The position numbers were made by a program, and so were the translations under genes. The notes under the pieces are model-generated. The model did no database searches and was not told the DNA's origin. It saw only the letters and a list, made by a program, of their open reading frames with translations. DNA of 64,000 nucleotides from Bacillota bacterium (GTDB lineage Bacteria > Bacillota > Negativicutes > Sporomusales > Sporomusaceae), in the NCBI GenBank assembly GCA_017889705.1, contig JAGGAB010000004.1, positions 1-64,000 of the forward strand. The letters run 5' to 3'. Positions 36,555-46,141 of the stretch are shown one piece after another (positions within the stretch are counted from its first letter, which is position 1; every line of letters begins with the position of its first letter).

Positions 36555-37223
36555 TTACTGCTTAGGGGTTTGCCGCTGCTGCCGCCGCTGACTGTACAGT
36601 GCCAGTAAGTCAGGGGGCTCTGGAGATTTGAGCAGATAATCGGGGGCTAACTCCTGACATTTTTCTATGGCTGAGCGAAGGTCATAGAATACTTCCCATT
36701 TGGCCTTAACTAAATCCTTGCCTGTCAGGCGCAGCAGGTAAGCCGGATGGTAGGTAGCAATTGCCTGGATGCCATGTTTGGTGGTAAACCAGCGCCCCCG
36801 GTCTTTGGTAATGCGGGCAGTTGGTCCCATAAGATATTTCAGCGCTACACTGCCTAGGGCAATGATAACCTTGGGCTTAACTAATGATAGTTCCTGATCG
36901 AGCCAGGCGGCAGCGCAAAACTGTCCTTCTTCGATGGTAGGTGTACGATTGTTTTTAGGGCGGCATTTAATTACATTAGTGGTATAGGCGCGATCACGGG
37001 TAACACCAACACTTGCCAGTGCCTTATCAAGTAACTGGCCGGACGGCCCGACCAGTGGCACGCCGTATTCATCCTCGACTCCGCCGGGCCCTTCACCGAC
37101 AATGGTTAGCGGACTTAGCGGCGAACCGTTATAGGAGGTGGGGCCGATAGCGTCGCGGCAGAGCGGACAGGCGTCACAGGCAAGTAGTGATTGTTCAAGC
37201 TGTTCATGGGTAGAATAAGTCAT
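36555..37223 (-). CDS. Uracil-DNA glycosylase, family 4 (Fe-S)
   Basis: Removes uracil from DNA to start base excision repair. The family 4/UdgA motif GEGPGGVEDEYGVPLVGPSG (near residues 43-62) and HPAYLLR (near 158-164) are clear. Four cysteines (CDACPLC plus those in NVIKCRPKN and FCAAAW) are placed to bind a 4Fe-4S cluster. The length of 222 residues is normal. It is a single gene on the minus strand, convergent with the flavoprotein gene across the palindromic element, and divergent from the HD protein. Family 5 is a less likely alternative, because the first motif is closer to family 4. Confidence 0.92.
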   Translation of the reverse strand: MTYSTHEQLEQSLLACDACPLCRDAIGPTSYNGSPLSPLTIVGEGPGGVEDEYGVPLVGPSGQLLDKALASVGVTRDRAYTTNVIKCRPKNNRTPTIEEGQFCAAAWLDQELSLVKPKVIIALGSVALKYLMGPTARITKDRGRWFTTKHGIQAIATYHPAYLLRLTGKDLVKAKWEVFYDLRSAIEKCQELAPDYLLKSPEPPDLLALYSQRRQQRQTPKQ

Positions 37224-37353
37224 GATTTCACCTCACTCCTTACTTCGCGCCACTTGTGAAAAAATCCTGTTAGCGGCTAAGAACAACAATATATGTATAT
37301 TAATTAATAATTTGTTAATTTATATAAATTATTATAATATTATAACAACACAC

Positions 37354-37382
37354 TTGACGGCCTATAGAGTCTTAATTAAAAT
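37354..37382 (+). promoter_or_regulatory. Promoter upstream of the HD-GYP gene
   Basis: TTGACG (37354-37359), 17-nt spacer, TAAAAT (37377-37382). The preceding 130 nt are very AT-rich and hold no gene. Confidence 0.7.
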
Positions 37383-37479
37383 AGAAATGTATAGGTATTA
37401 CAAATATCGGTATTGATTCTGGGCGCATTTACACATGGCAAAAAACGTTGATATTATACTCAGGAAAAGGAGCAAGTCT

Positions 37480-38064
37480 ATGCACGAAATCCAGACGTTC
37501 TGCCAGGCAATTGGCGAACGGGATAGCTATACTATGAAACATAGCATGAAAGTCGCCGGTCTTATGGCTGGTTTTGCGGAATATGTCGAACTTCCTGGTG
37601 ATGATGTGACGCTGGCTTATCTGATAGGCATAGTTCATGATATCGGCAAAGTTGGTGTGCCCAGCCATATTCTAAATAAAGCCGGCCGACTGACTGCAGA
37701 GGAGTTTTCCGTAATCAAGCAGCACCCGGATATTGGGGCCAGACTTTTGGCAAAGATGGACGGACTGGAAAAGGTGGCTGAGGTCGTGCGGCATCACCAT
37801 GAGCGCTATGATGGAACTGGATATGGACAAGGTCTTGCAGGCGAGGAGATACCCTTTTTCAGCAGAATGTTGTCGCTCTGCGATGCTTTTGATGCTATGA
37901 CAAGTTCGCGCTGTTATCGGTGGAAACCGCTGAGCACGAATTCCGCTTTGGAGGAAATCGCCAGTTGTGCGGGTACCCAATTTGATCCAGAACTCTCCCG
38001 AGATTTTGCTGATTTTATTAAAGCGCAGTCAGCACTTGGTAAGCTGGCGTCAAGCGGAGTCTGA
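37480..38064 (+). CDS. Stand-alone HD-GYP-like phosphohydrolase
   Basis: A 194-residue HD domain protein. The metal-binding dyad is in IVHDIGKVGVPSHIL, followed by KAGRLTAEEFSVIKQHPDIGARLL, HHHERYDGTGYGQG and SLCDAFDAMTSSRCYR. These are the HD-GYP hallmarks, except that the GYP triplet reads GYG. HD-GYP proteins hydrolyse c-di-GMP or related dinucleotides; the changed proline may alter activity or partner binding. There is no sensory domain, which is unusual but known. I start it at ATG 37480 behind AGGAAAAGGAG; the upstream in-frame ATG at 37435 has no ribosome site. It is monocistronic. Confidence 0.85.
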   Translation: MHEIQTFCQAIGERDSYTMKHSMKVAGLMAGFAEYVELPGDDVTLAYLIGIVHDIGKVGVPSHILNKAGRLTAEEFSVIKQHPDIGARLLAKMDGLEKVAEVVRHHHERYDGTGYGQGLAGEEIPFFSRMLSLCDAFDAMTSSRCYRWKPLSTNSALEEIASCAGTQFDPELSRDFADFIKAQSALGKLASSGV

Positions 38065-38102
38065 TAGTAAGACTACCGGTAAGACTGCCGGTGCTTTACA
38101 TT

Positions 38103-38131
38103 TTGTGTTGAATAATGTATAATTTTATAAT
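38103..38131 (+). promoter_or_regulatory. Promoter of the serS leader
   Basis: TTGTGT (38103-38108), 17-nt spacer, TATAAT (38126-38131), located about 40 nt upstream of the T-box. Confidence 0.7.
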
Positions 38132-38167
38132 ACATAATAATGCTATCTTGATATCGTTAGATGCAAT

Positions 38168-38374
38168 GACAGGGCAGCGCATAATGGCAAGTGTACAGAG
38201 AACTGGCGGGAGGTGCGAGCCAGTGACGACATTATGCAATCCACCCGATGAGCATGCGGTGACGAGCCGCACGGTCCACGGCCGTTATCCGTGCCGAGTG
38301 GACTGTCAAAGGTCAAGCAGGGTGGCAACGCGGGAGTTAATTCCCGTCCCTATTATCAGGGACGGGAATTTTTT
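38168..38374 (+). ncRNA. T-box leader of serS, serine-specific (UCC specifier)
   Basis: AGAGAACTGGCGGGAGG begins stem I; the specifier TCC is at 38240-38242 before ACCC. The core GGGTGGCAACGCGGGAG is at 38320-38336, with bulge UGGC complementary to a GCCA tRNA end (tRNA-Ser). The terminator TTCCCGTCCC...GGGACGGGAA followed by TTTTTT occupies 38341-38374. Confidence 0.95.
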
Positions 38375-38395
38375 ACGTTAAGGAGGAAGATTCAC

Positions 38396-39664
38396 ATGCT
38401 AGATATCAAATTTGTACGAAGTAATCCTGAAGTTGTAGAAGAAGCTTTGAAAAACCGGGGAGCGGCTATCAGCTTGACAGAGTTTATCGAGCGTGAAAAA
38501 GAGCGGCGGGAACTACTGGCTGAGGTTGAGACACTCAAAAATAAACGTAATACTGTTTCCCAGGAGATCAGCCAAAAGAAAAAAGCCGGCGAAAATGCCG
38601 ATGATATGATTGTTGAAATGCGGCAAGTTGGTGACCGCATTGCTGAGATTGACGCCAAGGTGAAAGATGTAGAGACAGCACTTAACGATATTATTTTGAG
38701 CATTCCCAATGTGCCTCACGCCTCTGTACCGGTAGGCAAAAATGAAGAAGCCAACCAGGAAATGCGCCGTTGGGGTATACCACGGGAATTCTCCTTTGAA
38801 CCGAAAGCCCACTGGGAGATTGGCGAAAAACTGGGGATTCTTGATTTTGAACGGGGCGGCAAGGTGACCGGCGCCAGATTTACCTTTTATAAAGGTATGG
38901 GCTCGCGGTTAGAGCGTTCACTTATCAATTTCATGCTTGACTTGCATACTAAAGAGCATGGGTATACCGAGTTTTTCCCGCCCTTTATCGTCAATGATGC
39001 CAGTATGGTGGGCACCGGACAATTACCTAAGTTTGCCGAAGATATGTTTAAACTGGAAGGTCTCAACTATTATCTTATTCCGACAGCCGAGGTGCCAATT
39101 ACTAATTACCATCGGCAGGAAATTTTGGATGCCAAAGACCTGCCGCTGTATTACACTGCCTACAGTGCCTGTTTCCGGGCTGAGGCCGGCGCTGCCGGCC
39201 GCGATACCCGCGGTCTTATCCGCCAGCATCAGTTTAATAAAGTGGAAATGGTTAAGTTTAGTCTGCCGGAAGAGTCCTATAACGAATTGGAAAAACTTAC
39301 GCTTAATGCCGAGAAAGTTCTGCAGCTCTTAGGGCTGCCGCATCGTACCATGCTATTATGCACCGGTGATATGGGCTTTTCGTCTGCCAAGACCTATGAC
39401 CTTGAGGTGTGGCTGCCAAGTTTCAATACCTATCGGGAAATTTCATCCTGTTCGAACTTTGAAGATTTCCAGGCACGCCGCGCTGAAATCAAGTTCCGCC
39501 GCGAACCTAAGGCCAAGCCGGAATTTGTGCATACTCTGAACGGATCAGGGGTAGCTATTGGCCGGACAGTGGCGGCAATCCTTGAAAACTACCAGCAGGA
39601 AGACGGCTCTGTTATTATTCCTGAATTGTTGCGCCCCTATATGGGCGTTGATGTAATTAAGTAA
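38396..39664 (+). CDS. serS: Seryl-tRNA synthetase
   Basis: Charges tRNA-Ser (and tRNA-Sec, for which a gene lies at 57403) with serine. Class II synthetase: the N-terminal coiled-coil arm (residues 1-105, rich in K/E, e.g. [16 protein letters not shown]) that reads the tRNA's long variable arm, motif 2 around [21 protein letters not shown] (split about residues 259-278) and motif 3 [16 protein letters not shown] near 382-397. The start is ATG 38396 ([10 protein letters not shown], 422 residues) behind TAAGGAGG; an apparent extension upstream to 38291 would read through the T-box terminator. Regulated by the serine T-box. Confidence 0.96.
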   Translation: MLDIKFVRSNPEVVEEALKNRGAAISLTEFIEREKERRELLAEVETLKNKRNTVSQEISQKKKAGENADDMIVEMRQVGDRIAEIDAKVKDVETALNDIILSIPNVPHASVPVGKNEEANQEMRRWGIPREFSFEPKAHWEIGEKLGILDFERGGKVTGARFTFYKGMGSRLERSLINFMLDLHTKEHGYTEFFPPFIVNDASMVGTGQLPKFAEDMFKLEGLNYYLIPTAEVPITNYHRQEILDAKDLPLYYTAYSACFRAEAGAAGRDTRGLIRQHQFNKVEMVKFSLPEESYNELEKLTLNAEKVLQLLGLPHRTMLLCTGDMGFSSAKTYDLEVWLPSFNTYREISSCSNFEDFQARRAEIKFRREPKAKPEFVHTLNGSGVAIGRTVAAILENYQQEDGSVIIPELLRPYMGVDVIK

Positions 39665-39675
39665 AAATTTTACTA

Positions 39676-39705
39676 TTGACACAAAACCTTGTCCTTTGAT
39701 AGAAT
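39676..39705 (+). promoter_or_regulatory. Promoter of the gcv operon
   Basis: TTGACA (39676-39681), 18-nt spacer, TAGAAT (39700-39705). The transcript begins just before the glycine riboswitch. Confidence 0.83.
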
Positions 39706-39729
39706 TAAGTAAATAATCAAATAATTTAG

Positions 39730-39905
39730 AATGATGGTTATAGGAGAGACCGCTTGCCGGCGGCGCCGAAGGAGTAAGTTCTTTGTCAAACTCTCAGGCA
39801 AAAGGACTATAACCGGACTATACTCTGGAGAGCACATCCGCTTGCGGGTGTCACCGATGGGGAGCTCTTGTTAGGGCAAATCTCTCAGGTACAACGGACA
39901 GAGGC
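39730..39905 (+). ncRNA. Tandem glycine riboswitch
   Basis: Two aptamers in series. The first runs GGTTATAGGAGAGACCGC to GGACTATAACC (about 39734-39813), with GCGCCGAAGGAGTAA and AAACTCTCAGGCAAAAGGAC. The second runs GGACTATACTCTGGAGAGC to CAACGGACAGAGG (39814-39904), with TCACCGATGGGG and AAATCTCTCAGGTACAACGGAC. The conserved GGAGAG, CACCGA/GCCGAAGG and CTCTCAGGxA blocks are unmistakable. Glycine binding should favour read-through into gcvT by preventing the following terminator. Confidence 0.97.
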
Positions 39906-39937
39906 AAAGGAAGTATTCCTTTGCCTCTGTTTTTTTA
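39898..39937 (+). terminator. Riboswitch-controlled terminator before gcvT
   Basis: ACAGAGGCAAAGG (39898-39910) pairs with CCTTTGCCTCTGT (39918-39930), followed by a T run. Its 5' arm overlaps the end of the second glycine aptamer. Confidence 0.93.
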
Positions 39938-40015
39938 TGTCCAATACATGGTGTGAATTGGGCAGGGAATAGTATTGTACAGTGGCACTTAAAAAAGAAG
40001 AGGGGGAAGAAGAGT

Positions 40016-41113
40016 ATGGCAGCACGGCAAACGCCGCTTTATGAGACCCATGTCAAATATGGCGGCAAAATTGTGGAGTTCGGCGGTTGGTTGCTTCCTG
40101 TCCAGTATGCGGGCATTCTGGACGAACACAAAAGCGTGAGAGAAAAAGCCGGCTTATTTGATGTATCCCATATGGGGGAAGTACTGGTTAAAGGTCCTGA
40201 TGCCTTGGCATTTTTGCAAAAACTAGTGACAAATGATGTTGCCAGGATAGCAGACACACAGGTGCAATATACACCTATGTGTTATCCCGATGGCGGCACA
40301 GTCGATGACTTACTCATTTATAAACGTGCCCAAGATGAGTACTTTCTGGTTATTAACGCGGCCAATATTGAAAAAGACTGGCAGTGGATACAAGATAACA
40401 GCAAAGGATATCAGGTTGAGCTTACCAATCTGTCGGCAGAAACCGCCGAGGTAGCATTGCAGGGGCCGCTGGCCGAAAGCATCTTAAGCAAACTGACAAC
40501 AGCTGCGCTTGCAGAATTAAAATACTACTGGTTTATTCCTGAAGCTGAGGTTGCCGGCAAAAAAGTCATGATTTCCCGAACCGGTTATACCGGAGAAGAT
40601 GGTTTTGAGATCTATTGCCAACCAGATGATGCCGCAGCCTTGTGGGAAGCTATTATGGAGGCCGGTAAACCTTATGGTCTGGTTCCTGCTGGTCTCGGTT
40701 GCCGGGATACATTGCGGTTCGAAGCAACTCTGCCGCTCTACGGGCATGAATTATCAGCTGAGATTACGCCCCTGGAAGCTGGTCTTGGTAAATTTGTATC
40801 CCTGGACAAAGGCGAGTTTAATGGGTGCGAGATTTTGGCACAGCAACAGCAAACAGGTGTTGAACGGAAACTAGCCGGCTTTGTCTTGACAGGGCGTGGT
40901 GTTCCTCGAGCCGAATACCCGGTTGTCCATGAGGGGCGTCAGATTGGTATGGTAACTACTGGTTCGTATGCGCCGACCTTGGGAAAAAATATGGGTTTAG
41001 CTTTAGTGGAAGCTGAGTTTGCTCAAATTGGCCAGCAGTTTTCCGTCGAAATACGTGGGAAAGAAGTTTCGGCAGAAGTAGTTTCAAAACCATTTTATAA
41101 AAGGGGGAAATAG
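40016..41113 (+). CDS. gcvT: Glycine cleavage system T-protein (aminomethyltransferase)
   Basis: Takes the aminomethyl group from the lipoyl arm of GcvH, releasing ammonia and forming 5,10-methylene-THF. The fold is recognised from [20 protein letters not shown] and [28 protein letters not shown]-type sequence (about residues 6-52), [10 protein letters not shown] near 185 and [11 protein letters not shown] in the C-terminal barrel. I use ATG 40016 ([11 protein letters not shown], 365 residues) behind AGAGGGGGAAG; the open frame extends upstream to 39953 but without homology. It is the first gene of the glycine-induced operon, with gcvH starting 2 nt after its stop. Confidence 0.96.
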   Translation: MAARQTPLYETHVKYGGKIVEFGGWLLPVQYAGILDEHKSVREKAGLFDVSHMGEVLVKGPDALAFLQKLVTNDVARIADTQVQYTPMCYPDGGTVDDLLIYKRAQDEYFLVINAANIEKDWQWIQDNSKGYQVELTNLSAETAEVALQGPLAESILSKLTTAALAELKYYWFIPEAEVAGKKVMISRTGYTGEDGFEIYCQPDDAAALWEAIMEAGKPYGLVPAGLGCRDTLRFEATLPLYGHELSAEITPLEAGLGKFVSLDKGEFNGCEILAQQQQTGVERKLAGFVLTGRGVPRAEYPVVHEGRQIGMVTTGSYAPTLGKNMGLALVEAEFAQIGQQFSVEIRGKEVSAEVVSKPFYKRGK

Positions 41114-41115
41114 GC

Positions 41116-41505
41116 ATGAATATTCCTAAAGAGCTTAAGTATTCCAAGGATCATGAGTGGGTAAGGGTTGAGGGAAATATCGCTGTCATCGGGATTAGTG
41201 ATTATGCCCAATCACAGCTGGGTGATGTGGTTTTCGTAGAAGTGCCGGCAGTTGGTGTTGAGTTATCGGCCGGGTCAGGGCTGGCAGTAGTTGAATCGGT
41301 TAAGGCGGTTTCTGATGTATATGCCCCTGTTTCGGGGAAAGTAATCGAAAGCAATGAGGCATTGGCTGATGCGCCTGAGCTTATTAATCAGCAGCCATAT
41401 GGTGATGGTTGGATTGCCAAAATCGAAATTGCCGATAAAGCAGAATTGGAAAGACTTTTAGACAGCCAGGCATATGAGCAATTGGCAGCTGAAGGAGGGC
41501 ATTAA
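41116..41505 (+). CDS. gcvH: Glycine cleavage system H-protein (lipoyl carrier)
   Basis: This lipoylated shuttle protein moves the aminomethyl group between P, T and L proteins. It begins with [15 protein letters not shown] and carries the lipoylation lysine in [17 protein letters not shown] (near residue 62). At 129 residues it is standard. It may also be the platform on which octanoate is loaded and sulphur inserted by the downstream LipM and radical SAM genes. It starts 2 nt after gcvT, and the gcvPA start follows 1 nt after its stop. Confidence 0.97.
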   Translation: MNIPKELKYSKDHEWVRVEGNIAVIGISDYAQSQLGDVVFVEVPAVGVELSAGSGLAVVESVKAVSDVYAPVSGKVIESNEALADAPELINQQPYGDGWIAKIEIADKAELERLLDSQAYEQLAAEGGH

Positions 41506-41506
41506 T

Positions 41507-42853
41507 ATGCCATGGAGCTATCTGCCGCATACGCCGCAGGACCGCCAGGCTATGCTCACGGCAATTGGCGTAAAGGCGGTGGAAGATCTGTTTGTAGATA
41601 TTCCGGCTGACTTACGGCTGGCGCGGTCATTGGCGCTGCCGGCAGCAATGTCTGAACCTGAGCTGGCCGTACATATGACGGCCTTGGCCGATAAAAATGT
41701 AAGTGCTGGGGAATATGCCTGCTTTTTGGGTGGCGGCTGTTATGACCACTACATACCCAGTGTTGTCGATCATGTGCTTAGACGGTCCGAATTTTATACA
41801 GCCTATACCCAATATCAGCCTGAGATTTCACAAGGGTATCTTCAGGCTCTATGGGAATACCAAAGTCTTATTTGCGAATTGACAGGCATGGCTGTGGCTA
41901 ATGCGTCGCTGTATGACGGCGGCACGGCATTGGCTGAGGCCGCGATGCTGGCGGCCGGTGCCACCGGGCGTGGTGAATTGCTGGTAGCCAGCACCATTCA
42001 TCCCCATTATCGTACTTTGCTGAATACCTATGCCATTGACCGGGGTTATACGATCAGCGGAATTGGCTATCAGGATGGCCAAATTGACAGCAGTGCGCTG
42101 TCGACGAAAGTAAGTAAGGCAACTGCCGCCATTTTGCTGCAGACACCGAACTTTTTTGGCTGTATCGAAGAGGTTGAAGCTATTGCTGACATAGCCCATG
42201 CCCAGGGGGCGCTGGTAATTGTGGCTGTTGATCCTATCTCCCTTGGGATTTTGGAGGCACCCGGCAAGCTTGGTGCTGATATTGTCGTGGGCGAAGGTCA
42301 AAGTTTGGGGATTCCGTTGTCTTTTGGTGGTCCGTATCTAGGTTTTTTTGCCGCAACCGAAAAATTTATGCGCAAGATGCCAGGCCGGATTGTCGGGCAG
42401 ACAACCGATCAGGAAGGCAAGCGGGGGTTTGTGCTAACCTTGCAGGCGCGTGAACAACATATCAGACGGGAGAAGGCAACCTCGAATATTTGCTCCAATG
42501 AAGCGCTGTGCGCTTTGGCAGCAGCTGTATACCTGAATACTGTCGGCAAAGAAGGGTTTAAGCAGGTAGCGGCGTTGTCGCTGCAAAAGGCTCACTATGC
42601 CTATAAAAAACTGACAAGTGCCAAGGGCTGTGATGCAGTATTTGCAGCACCGTTTTTCAAAGAATTTGTTGTGCGTTTACCTAAGTCTGTTGCTGAATGT
42701 AACAAGCATCTCTTGGCAGACAACATAATTGGCGGCCTTGATCTCGGCAGCTACTATCCTGAACTTAGCGGCTGTATGCTGATTGCGGTAACCGAAAAAC
42801 GTTCGTGCGCAGAAATTGACCGGCTTGTTGCCAGATTGGAGGCAATGTCATGA
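41507..42853 (+). CDS. gcvPA: Glycine dehydrogenase (decarboxylating) subunit 1
   Basis: N-terminal half of the two-subunit PLP-dependent P-protein, which decarboxylates glycine and hands the aminomethyl group to GcvH. The start [17 protein letters not shown] is the typical GcvPA N-terminus. Further stretches are [18 protein letters not shown] (near 59-76), [18 protein letters not shown] and [19 protein letters not shown]. At 448 residues it is normal. The ATG at 41507 sits behind GGAGGG, one base after the gcvH stop. It overlaps gcvPB by 4 nt (ATGA), as expected for subunits made in equal amounts. The split P-protein is common in Firmicutes and archaea. Confidence 0.96.
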   Translation: MPWSYLPHTPQDRQAMLTAIGVKAVEDLFVDIPADLRLARSLALPAAMSEPELAVHMTALADKNVSAGEYACFLGGGCYDHYIPSVVDHVLRRSEFYTAYTQYQPEISQGYLQALWEYQSLICELTGMAVANASLYDGGTALAEAAMLAAGATGRGELLVASTIHPHYRTLLNTYAIDRGYTISGIGYQDGQIDSSALSTKVSKATAAILLQTPNFFGCIEEVEAIADIAHAQGALVIVAVDPISLGILEAPGKLGADIVVGEGQSLGIPLSFGGPYLGFFAATEKFMRKMPGRIVGQTTDQEGKRGFVLTLQAREQHIRREKATSNICSNEALCALAAAVYLNTVGKEGFKQVAALSLQKAHYAYKKLTSAKGCDAVFAAPFFKEFVVRLPKSVAECNKHLLADNIIGGLDLGSYYPELSGCMLIAVTEKRSCAEIDRLVARLEAMS

Positions 42854-44307
42854 AAAGTGAAAATGGCAAAGCACTGATTTTTGAATTAAGCAAACCCGGA
42901 AGGCGGGCAATTGATTTGCCAGCTTGTGATGTGCCGGAAGAGGCTGCCGAGGTCTTGCTTCCTGCGCGCTTTATCAGGCAACAGCCGGCAGAATTGCCAG
43001 AGGTCAGCCAGCTAGATTTGATGCGTCATTATAACGGTTTATCTGAGCGGAACTTTGGTGTTGACTCAGGTTTTTATCCACTGGGATCGTGCACTATGAA
43101 ATATAATCCTAAAATTAACGAAGATGTCTGCCGCTTGCCAGGGTTTGCCCAGCTTCATCCGCTGCAAGCTGATGAGACTGTGCAGGGGGCGCTAGAACTC
43201 TTGTATAACATGGAACAGTATTTGGCAGAGATTGCCGGGATGGATGCTGTTACTATGCAACCGGTAGCCGGGGCTCATGGCGAACTGACCGGAATTAAAG
43301 TTATTAGAGCTTATCATCGTCACCGGGGACAAAAGCGTACCAAAGTAATTGTGCCTGATTCGGCTCATGGTACCAACCCGGCCACCGCGGCAGTCTGCGG
43401 ACTCGACATTGTCGAGATAAAATCCCATGCTGACGGTGCGGTTGACCTTGACGCGCTTAAAGCGGCTGTTGGCGAGGATACGGCAGCACTTATGCTGACA
43501 AATCCCAGCACCTTAGGCTTGTTTGAAAAAAACATCAAAGAGATTGCTCAAATCGTCCATGATGCCGGCGGCCTCTTGTACTATGACGGTGCCAATGCCA
43601 ATGCCATCATGGGTCTGACTCGCCCGGGTGATATGGGCTTTGATGTTGTGCACTTCAACCTGCATAAAACCTTCAGTACACCACATGGTGGCGGTGGGCC
43701 CGGTTCAGGGCCTATTGGCGTAAAAAAAGAGCTAATGCCTTTTTTGCCAACACCGGTTATTGTCAAGCAAGACGACAAATTCCGTTTGCAGGAAGACTTG
43801 CCGCTGTCAATTGGCAAAGTACATTCGTTCTATGGAAATTTTGGGGTCATTGTCAGGGCATATGCCTATATCCGGGCTATGGGGCCTGACGGCCTGACCA
43901 TCTCCAGTCAGGATGCTGTGCTGAATGCCAACTACTGCCTGAGCCAGCTTAAAACTGATTTTTATGCGCCCTTTGATCGGTTCTGCATGCACGAATGTAT
44001 TATTACTCCCAAATACCAGAAAGACTATGGCGTTCATACTCTTGATATTGCCAAACGTTTGCTGGATTATGGGTATCATCCGCCGACAATCTATTTTCCG
44101 CTGATTGTGGAAGAAGCCATGATGATTGAGCCCACTGAGACCGAAAGCAAGGAAACGCTGGATGGTTTTATTGCTGTCATGAAGCAAATTGCGCGGGAAG
44201 CAGAGAAAGATGCTGCCTTAATTACGACGGCGCCGCGCAACACGGTAGTAAGACGTCTTGATGAAACTGCTGCTGCCCGTAAACCGGTGGTGAAATGGCA
44301 AAAGTAA
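42850..44307 (+). CDS. gcvPB: Glycine dehydrogenase (decarboxylating) subunit 2
   Basis: C-terminal half of the P-protein, carrying the PLP lysine in [20 protein letters not shown] (near residues 268-287). Upstream family motifs are [16 protein letters not shown] and [14 protein letters not shown]. The length of 485 residues is normal. It starts in an ATGA overlap with gcvPA, and its 3' end overlaps the start of a radical SAM gene by 13 nt. That overlap means the lipoyl-assembly genes are part of the same transcript. Confidence 0.97.
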   Translation: MKSENGKALIFELSKPGRRAIDLPACDVPEEAAEVLLPARFIRQQPAELPEVSQLDLMRHYNGLSERNFGVDSGFYPLGSCTMKYNPKINEDVCRLPGFAQLHPLQADETVQGALELLYNMEQYLAEIAGMDAVTMQPVAGAHGELTGIKVIRAYHRHRGQKRTKVIVPDSAHGTNPATAAVCGLDIVEIKSHADGAVDLDALKAAVGEDTAALMLTNPSTLGLFEKNIKEIAQIVHDAGGLLYYDGANANAIMGLTRPGDMGFDVVHFNLHKTFSTPHGGGGPGSGPIGVKKELMPFLPTPVIVKQDDKFRLQEDLPLSIGKVHSFYGNFGVIVRAYAYIRAMGPDGLTISSQDAVLNANYCLSQLKTDFYAPFDRFCMHECIITPKYQKDYGVHTLDIAKRLLDYGYHPPTIYFPLIVEEAMMIEPTETESKETLDGFIAVMKQIAREAEKDAALITTAPRNTVVRRLDETAAARKPVVKWQK

Positions 44308-45128
44308 CTACTCTGCCATTGCCTGACAGCATCCGATTTGCCTATCCGGAAAAGACCAAACCTATCAGTGTGACAGGCACATACTGTGAACTTGACTGCG
44401 CCCATTGCGGCGGGCATTACCTAAAACATATGGAGTTGCTTGATACTGTAAGCCCAGCTGGCACTGAATCCGGTGCCAGCTGGCTGATAAGCGGCGGCTG
44501 TCTGGCTGATGGAGCAGTACCTGTTGGGCCGTATCTTGACAGGCTGCGTGAAGGCAAACAACACAGGCGGATCAATATGCACGCCGGACTTGTCAGTAAC
44601 ACTGTTATTGAACATCTATCAGGCGTGGCCGATTGTGTGTCCTTTGACTTTGTAGTTGACAATGAAACAATTAAAGAAGTCTTTGGTACCAGCCGCACGG
44701 CAGACGATTATGTGGCTTGCTACCAGGCATTAAAAGATAAAGTCAAGGTTGTGCCGCATATCTGCATCGGTCTCAAAGGCGGTGAAATAAGCGGCGAGTA
44801 CCAGGCTTTGCAGCAATTGCGTGAGCTTGGTGCAGAGGCGTTAACTTTTATCATCTTTATGCCAACACGAGGAACGCGCTATGCCGACAAACAGCCACCT
44901 GATCTGGCTGCCACCGCAAGTTTGTTAAGTTATGCGCGGTTAACCTTTCCTGATATTCCACTGCATCTGGGTTGTATGCGACCTGGTGGGCGCTACCGGG
45001 AAGAAATTGATAAATGGGCTGTTCGCATTGGCTTTGATGTTATTGTCAATCCGGCACCGGCTGCTGTCAAATTGGCTGAACGTCTGGGACTTTGCTTGTC
45101 ACGGGGAGAGGAGTGCTGTGTACTGTGA
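44295..45128 (+). CDS. Radical SAM protein, component of LipS1/LipS2-type lipoyl synthase
   Basis: A 277-residue radical SAM protein with the cluster motif Cys31-x3-Cys35-x2-Cys38 ([13 protein letters not shown]) and a compact barrel; a C-terminal CC pair (EECCVL) is notable. It overlaps gcvPB by 13 nt, and the next gene starts in a GTGA overlap at its stop. Two adjacent BioB-like radical SAM genes next to a lipoate/octanoate transferase are the signature of the split lipoyl synthase LipS1/LipS2, first shown in archaea, which inserts the two sulphurs into octanoyl-protein in place of LipA. I cannot tell which of the pair is LipS1. Function by context plus family; not by catalytic residues alone. 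Confidence 0.8.
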   Translation: MAKVTTLPLPDSIRFAYPEKTKPISVTGTYCELDCAHCGGHYLKHMELLDTVSPAGTESGASWLISGGCLADGAVPVGPYLDRLREGKQHRRINMHAGLVSNTVIEHLSGVADCVSFDFVVDNETIKEVFGTSRTADDYVACYQALKDKVKVVPHICIGLKGGEISGEYQALQQLRELGAEALTFIIFMPTRGTRYADKQPPDLAATASLLSYARLTFPDIPLHLGCMRPGGRYREEIDKWAVRIGFDVIVNPAPAAVKLAERLGLCLSRGEECCVL

Positions 45129-46126
45129 CTGTGTGGAAATTGTCGGCGGGAACGGCCTGCGCACTTGGCAAAAAGCAAATCAAAACCGATGTGCTCCCAA
45201 CCACCGCTTATATTATGCTGGGAGAAAAATGCCGGAATAACTGCCGGTTTTGCGCCCAAGCCCGCGATAGTTCCGCGCGCGCCAATATGTTATCACGGGT
45301 GACCTGGCTGGAAGTTATCGGCCAGGAAGCTGCGCAGGCTATTGGAGAAGCATTTCAGGCTGGAAGATTAAGGCGGGCCTGTCTGCAGATTGTCCGGCAA
45401 GATCAGATCTGGGAAGAGGGTCTTGACGCACTGGCAGCCTTAACACAGACTAGTGCGGTGCCTGTTTGTATTTCTGCCGATATCGAGAGCGTAGCGCAGG
45501 CTAAGGAACTGATTGAACGAGGAACTGACCGTATTTCCCTTGCGCTGGACGCCGCTACCCCTCTGTTATACCGGGAGATCAAAGGCGGTGACTGGAATAA
45601 ACGCTGGCAGTTGTTAACCGACTGCGCCGCCAAATTACCTGGCCGGGTAAGTACCCATCTGATTGTCGGTTTGGGTGAAACCGAGGAGGAAATGGTTACA
45701 ACAATTGCCGATTGTTATAATCACAGCATTAGTGTGGGTTTATTTGCGTTTACGCCATTGCGGGGTACAGCTTGGGGAGATAAGGTTCCGCCGCCTATTG
45801 ATTCATATCGGCGTATCCAGATTGCGCATTTTTTACTATCGCAAGGTTATACTCACAAGGCGTTTTCTTTCGGTGGTGGCAGACTGGTCGGAATAAATCT
45901 GCCTCCAGAAAAATTAGCGGTAGTATTAGCAACAGGCAAGGCGTTTGAAACCAGTGGCTGTGAGGGGTGTAATCGCCCCTATTACAATGAACGGCCAGGC
46001 GGGATTATGTATAATTATCCCCGGTCGTTAACTTTGACCGAAATTGATCAGGCGCTGGAAGAAAGCGGCCTTACAGACGGCGGAAATGTTGACAATGATA
46101 GAGCTGTAATTTCTGTTGCTAGGTAA
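45125..46126 (+). CDS. Radical SAM protein, second component of LipS1/LipS2-type lipoyl synthase
   Basis: A BioB/ThiH-like radical SAM enzyme of 333 residues. The cluster motif is Cys36-x3-Cys40-x2-Cys43 (EKCRNNCRFCAQAR), very close to biotin synthase. THLIVGLGETEEEM follows mid-barrel, and a C-terminal CxxC (TSGCEGCNRPYYNE, near 279-282) may bind an auxiliary cluster. I place the start at GTG 45125 in a 4-nt GTGA overlap with the upstream gene, behind GGGGAGAGGAG; an in-frame TTG at 45092 is also possible. Biotin synthase is unlikely: no bio genes are near, and the partner gene and LipM indicate lipoyl assembly on GcvH. Confidence 0.8.
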   Translation: MTVWKLSAGTACALGKKQIKTDVLPTTAYIMLGEKCRNNCRFCAQARDSSARANMLSRVTWLEVIGQEAAQAIGEAFQAGRLRRACLQIVRQDQIWEEGLDALAALTQTSAVPVCISADIESVAQAKELIERGTDRISLALDAATPLLYREIKGGDWNKRWQLLTDCAAKLPGRVSTHLIVGLGETEEEMVTTIADCYNHSISVGLFAFTPLRGTAWGDKVPPPIDSYRRIQIAHFLLSQGYTHKAFSFGGGRLVGINLPPEKLAVVLATGKAFETSGCEGCNRPYYNERPGGIMYNYPRSLTLTEIDQALEESGLTDGGNVDNDRAVISVAR

Positions 46127-46141
46127 AAGGAGGAGTAGTTT

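Noticed and set aside
37428-37457. TTTACA-N18-TATTAT just before the HD-GYP gene
   Set aside because: The transcript would start within the ribosome site; the TTGACG-N17-TAAAAT promoter further upstream is more plausible.
38115-38381. 88-codon frame inside the serS leader
   Set aside because: Same reason: the region is a T-box leader.
45125-46126. Biotin synthase (bioB) for the second radical SAM gene
   Set aside because: The cluster motif is BioB-like, but there are no bio genes nearby and it is translationally coupled to another radical SAM gene within the gcv-lip cluster.
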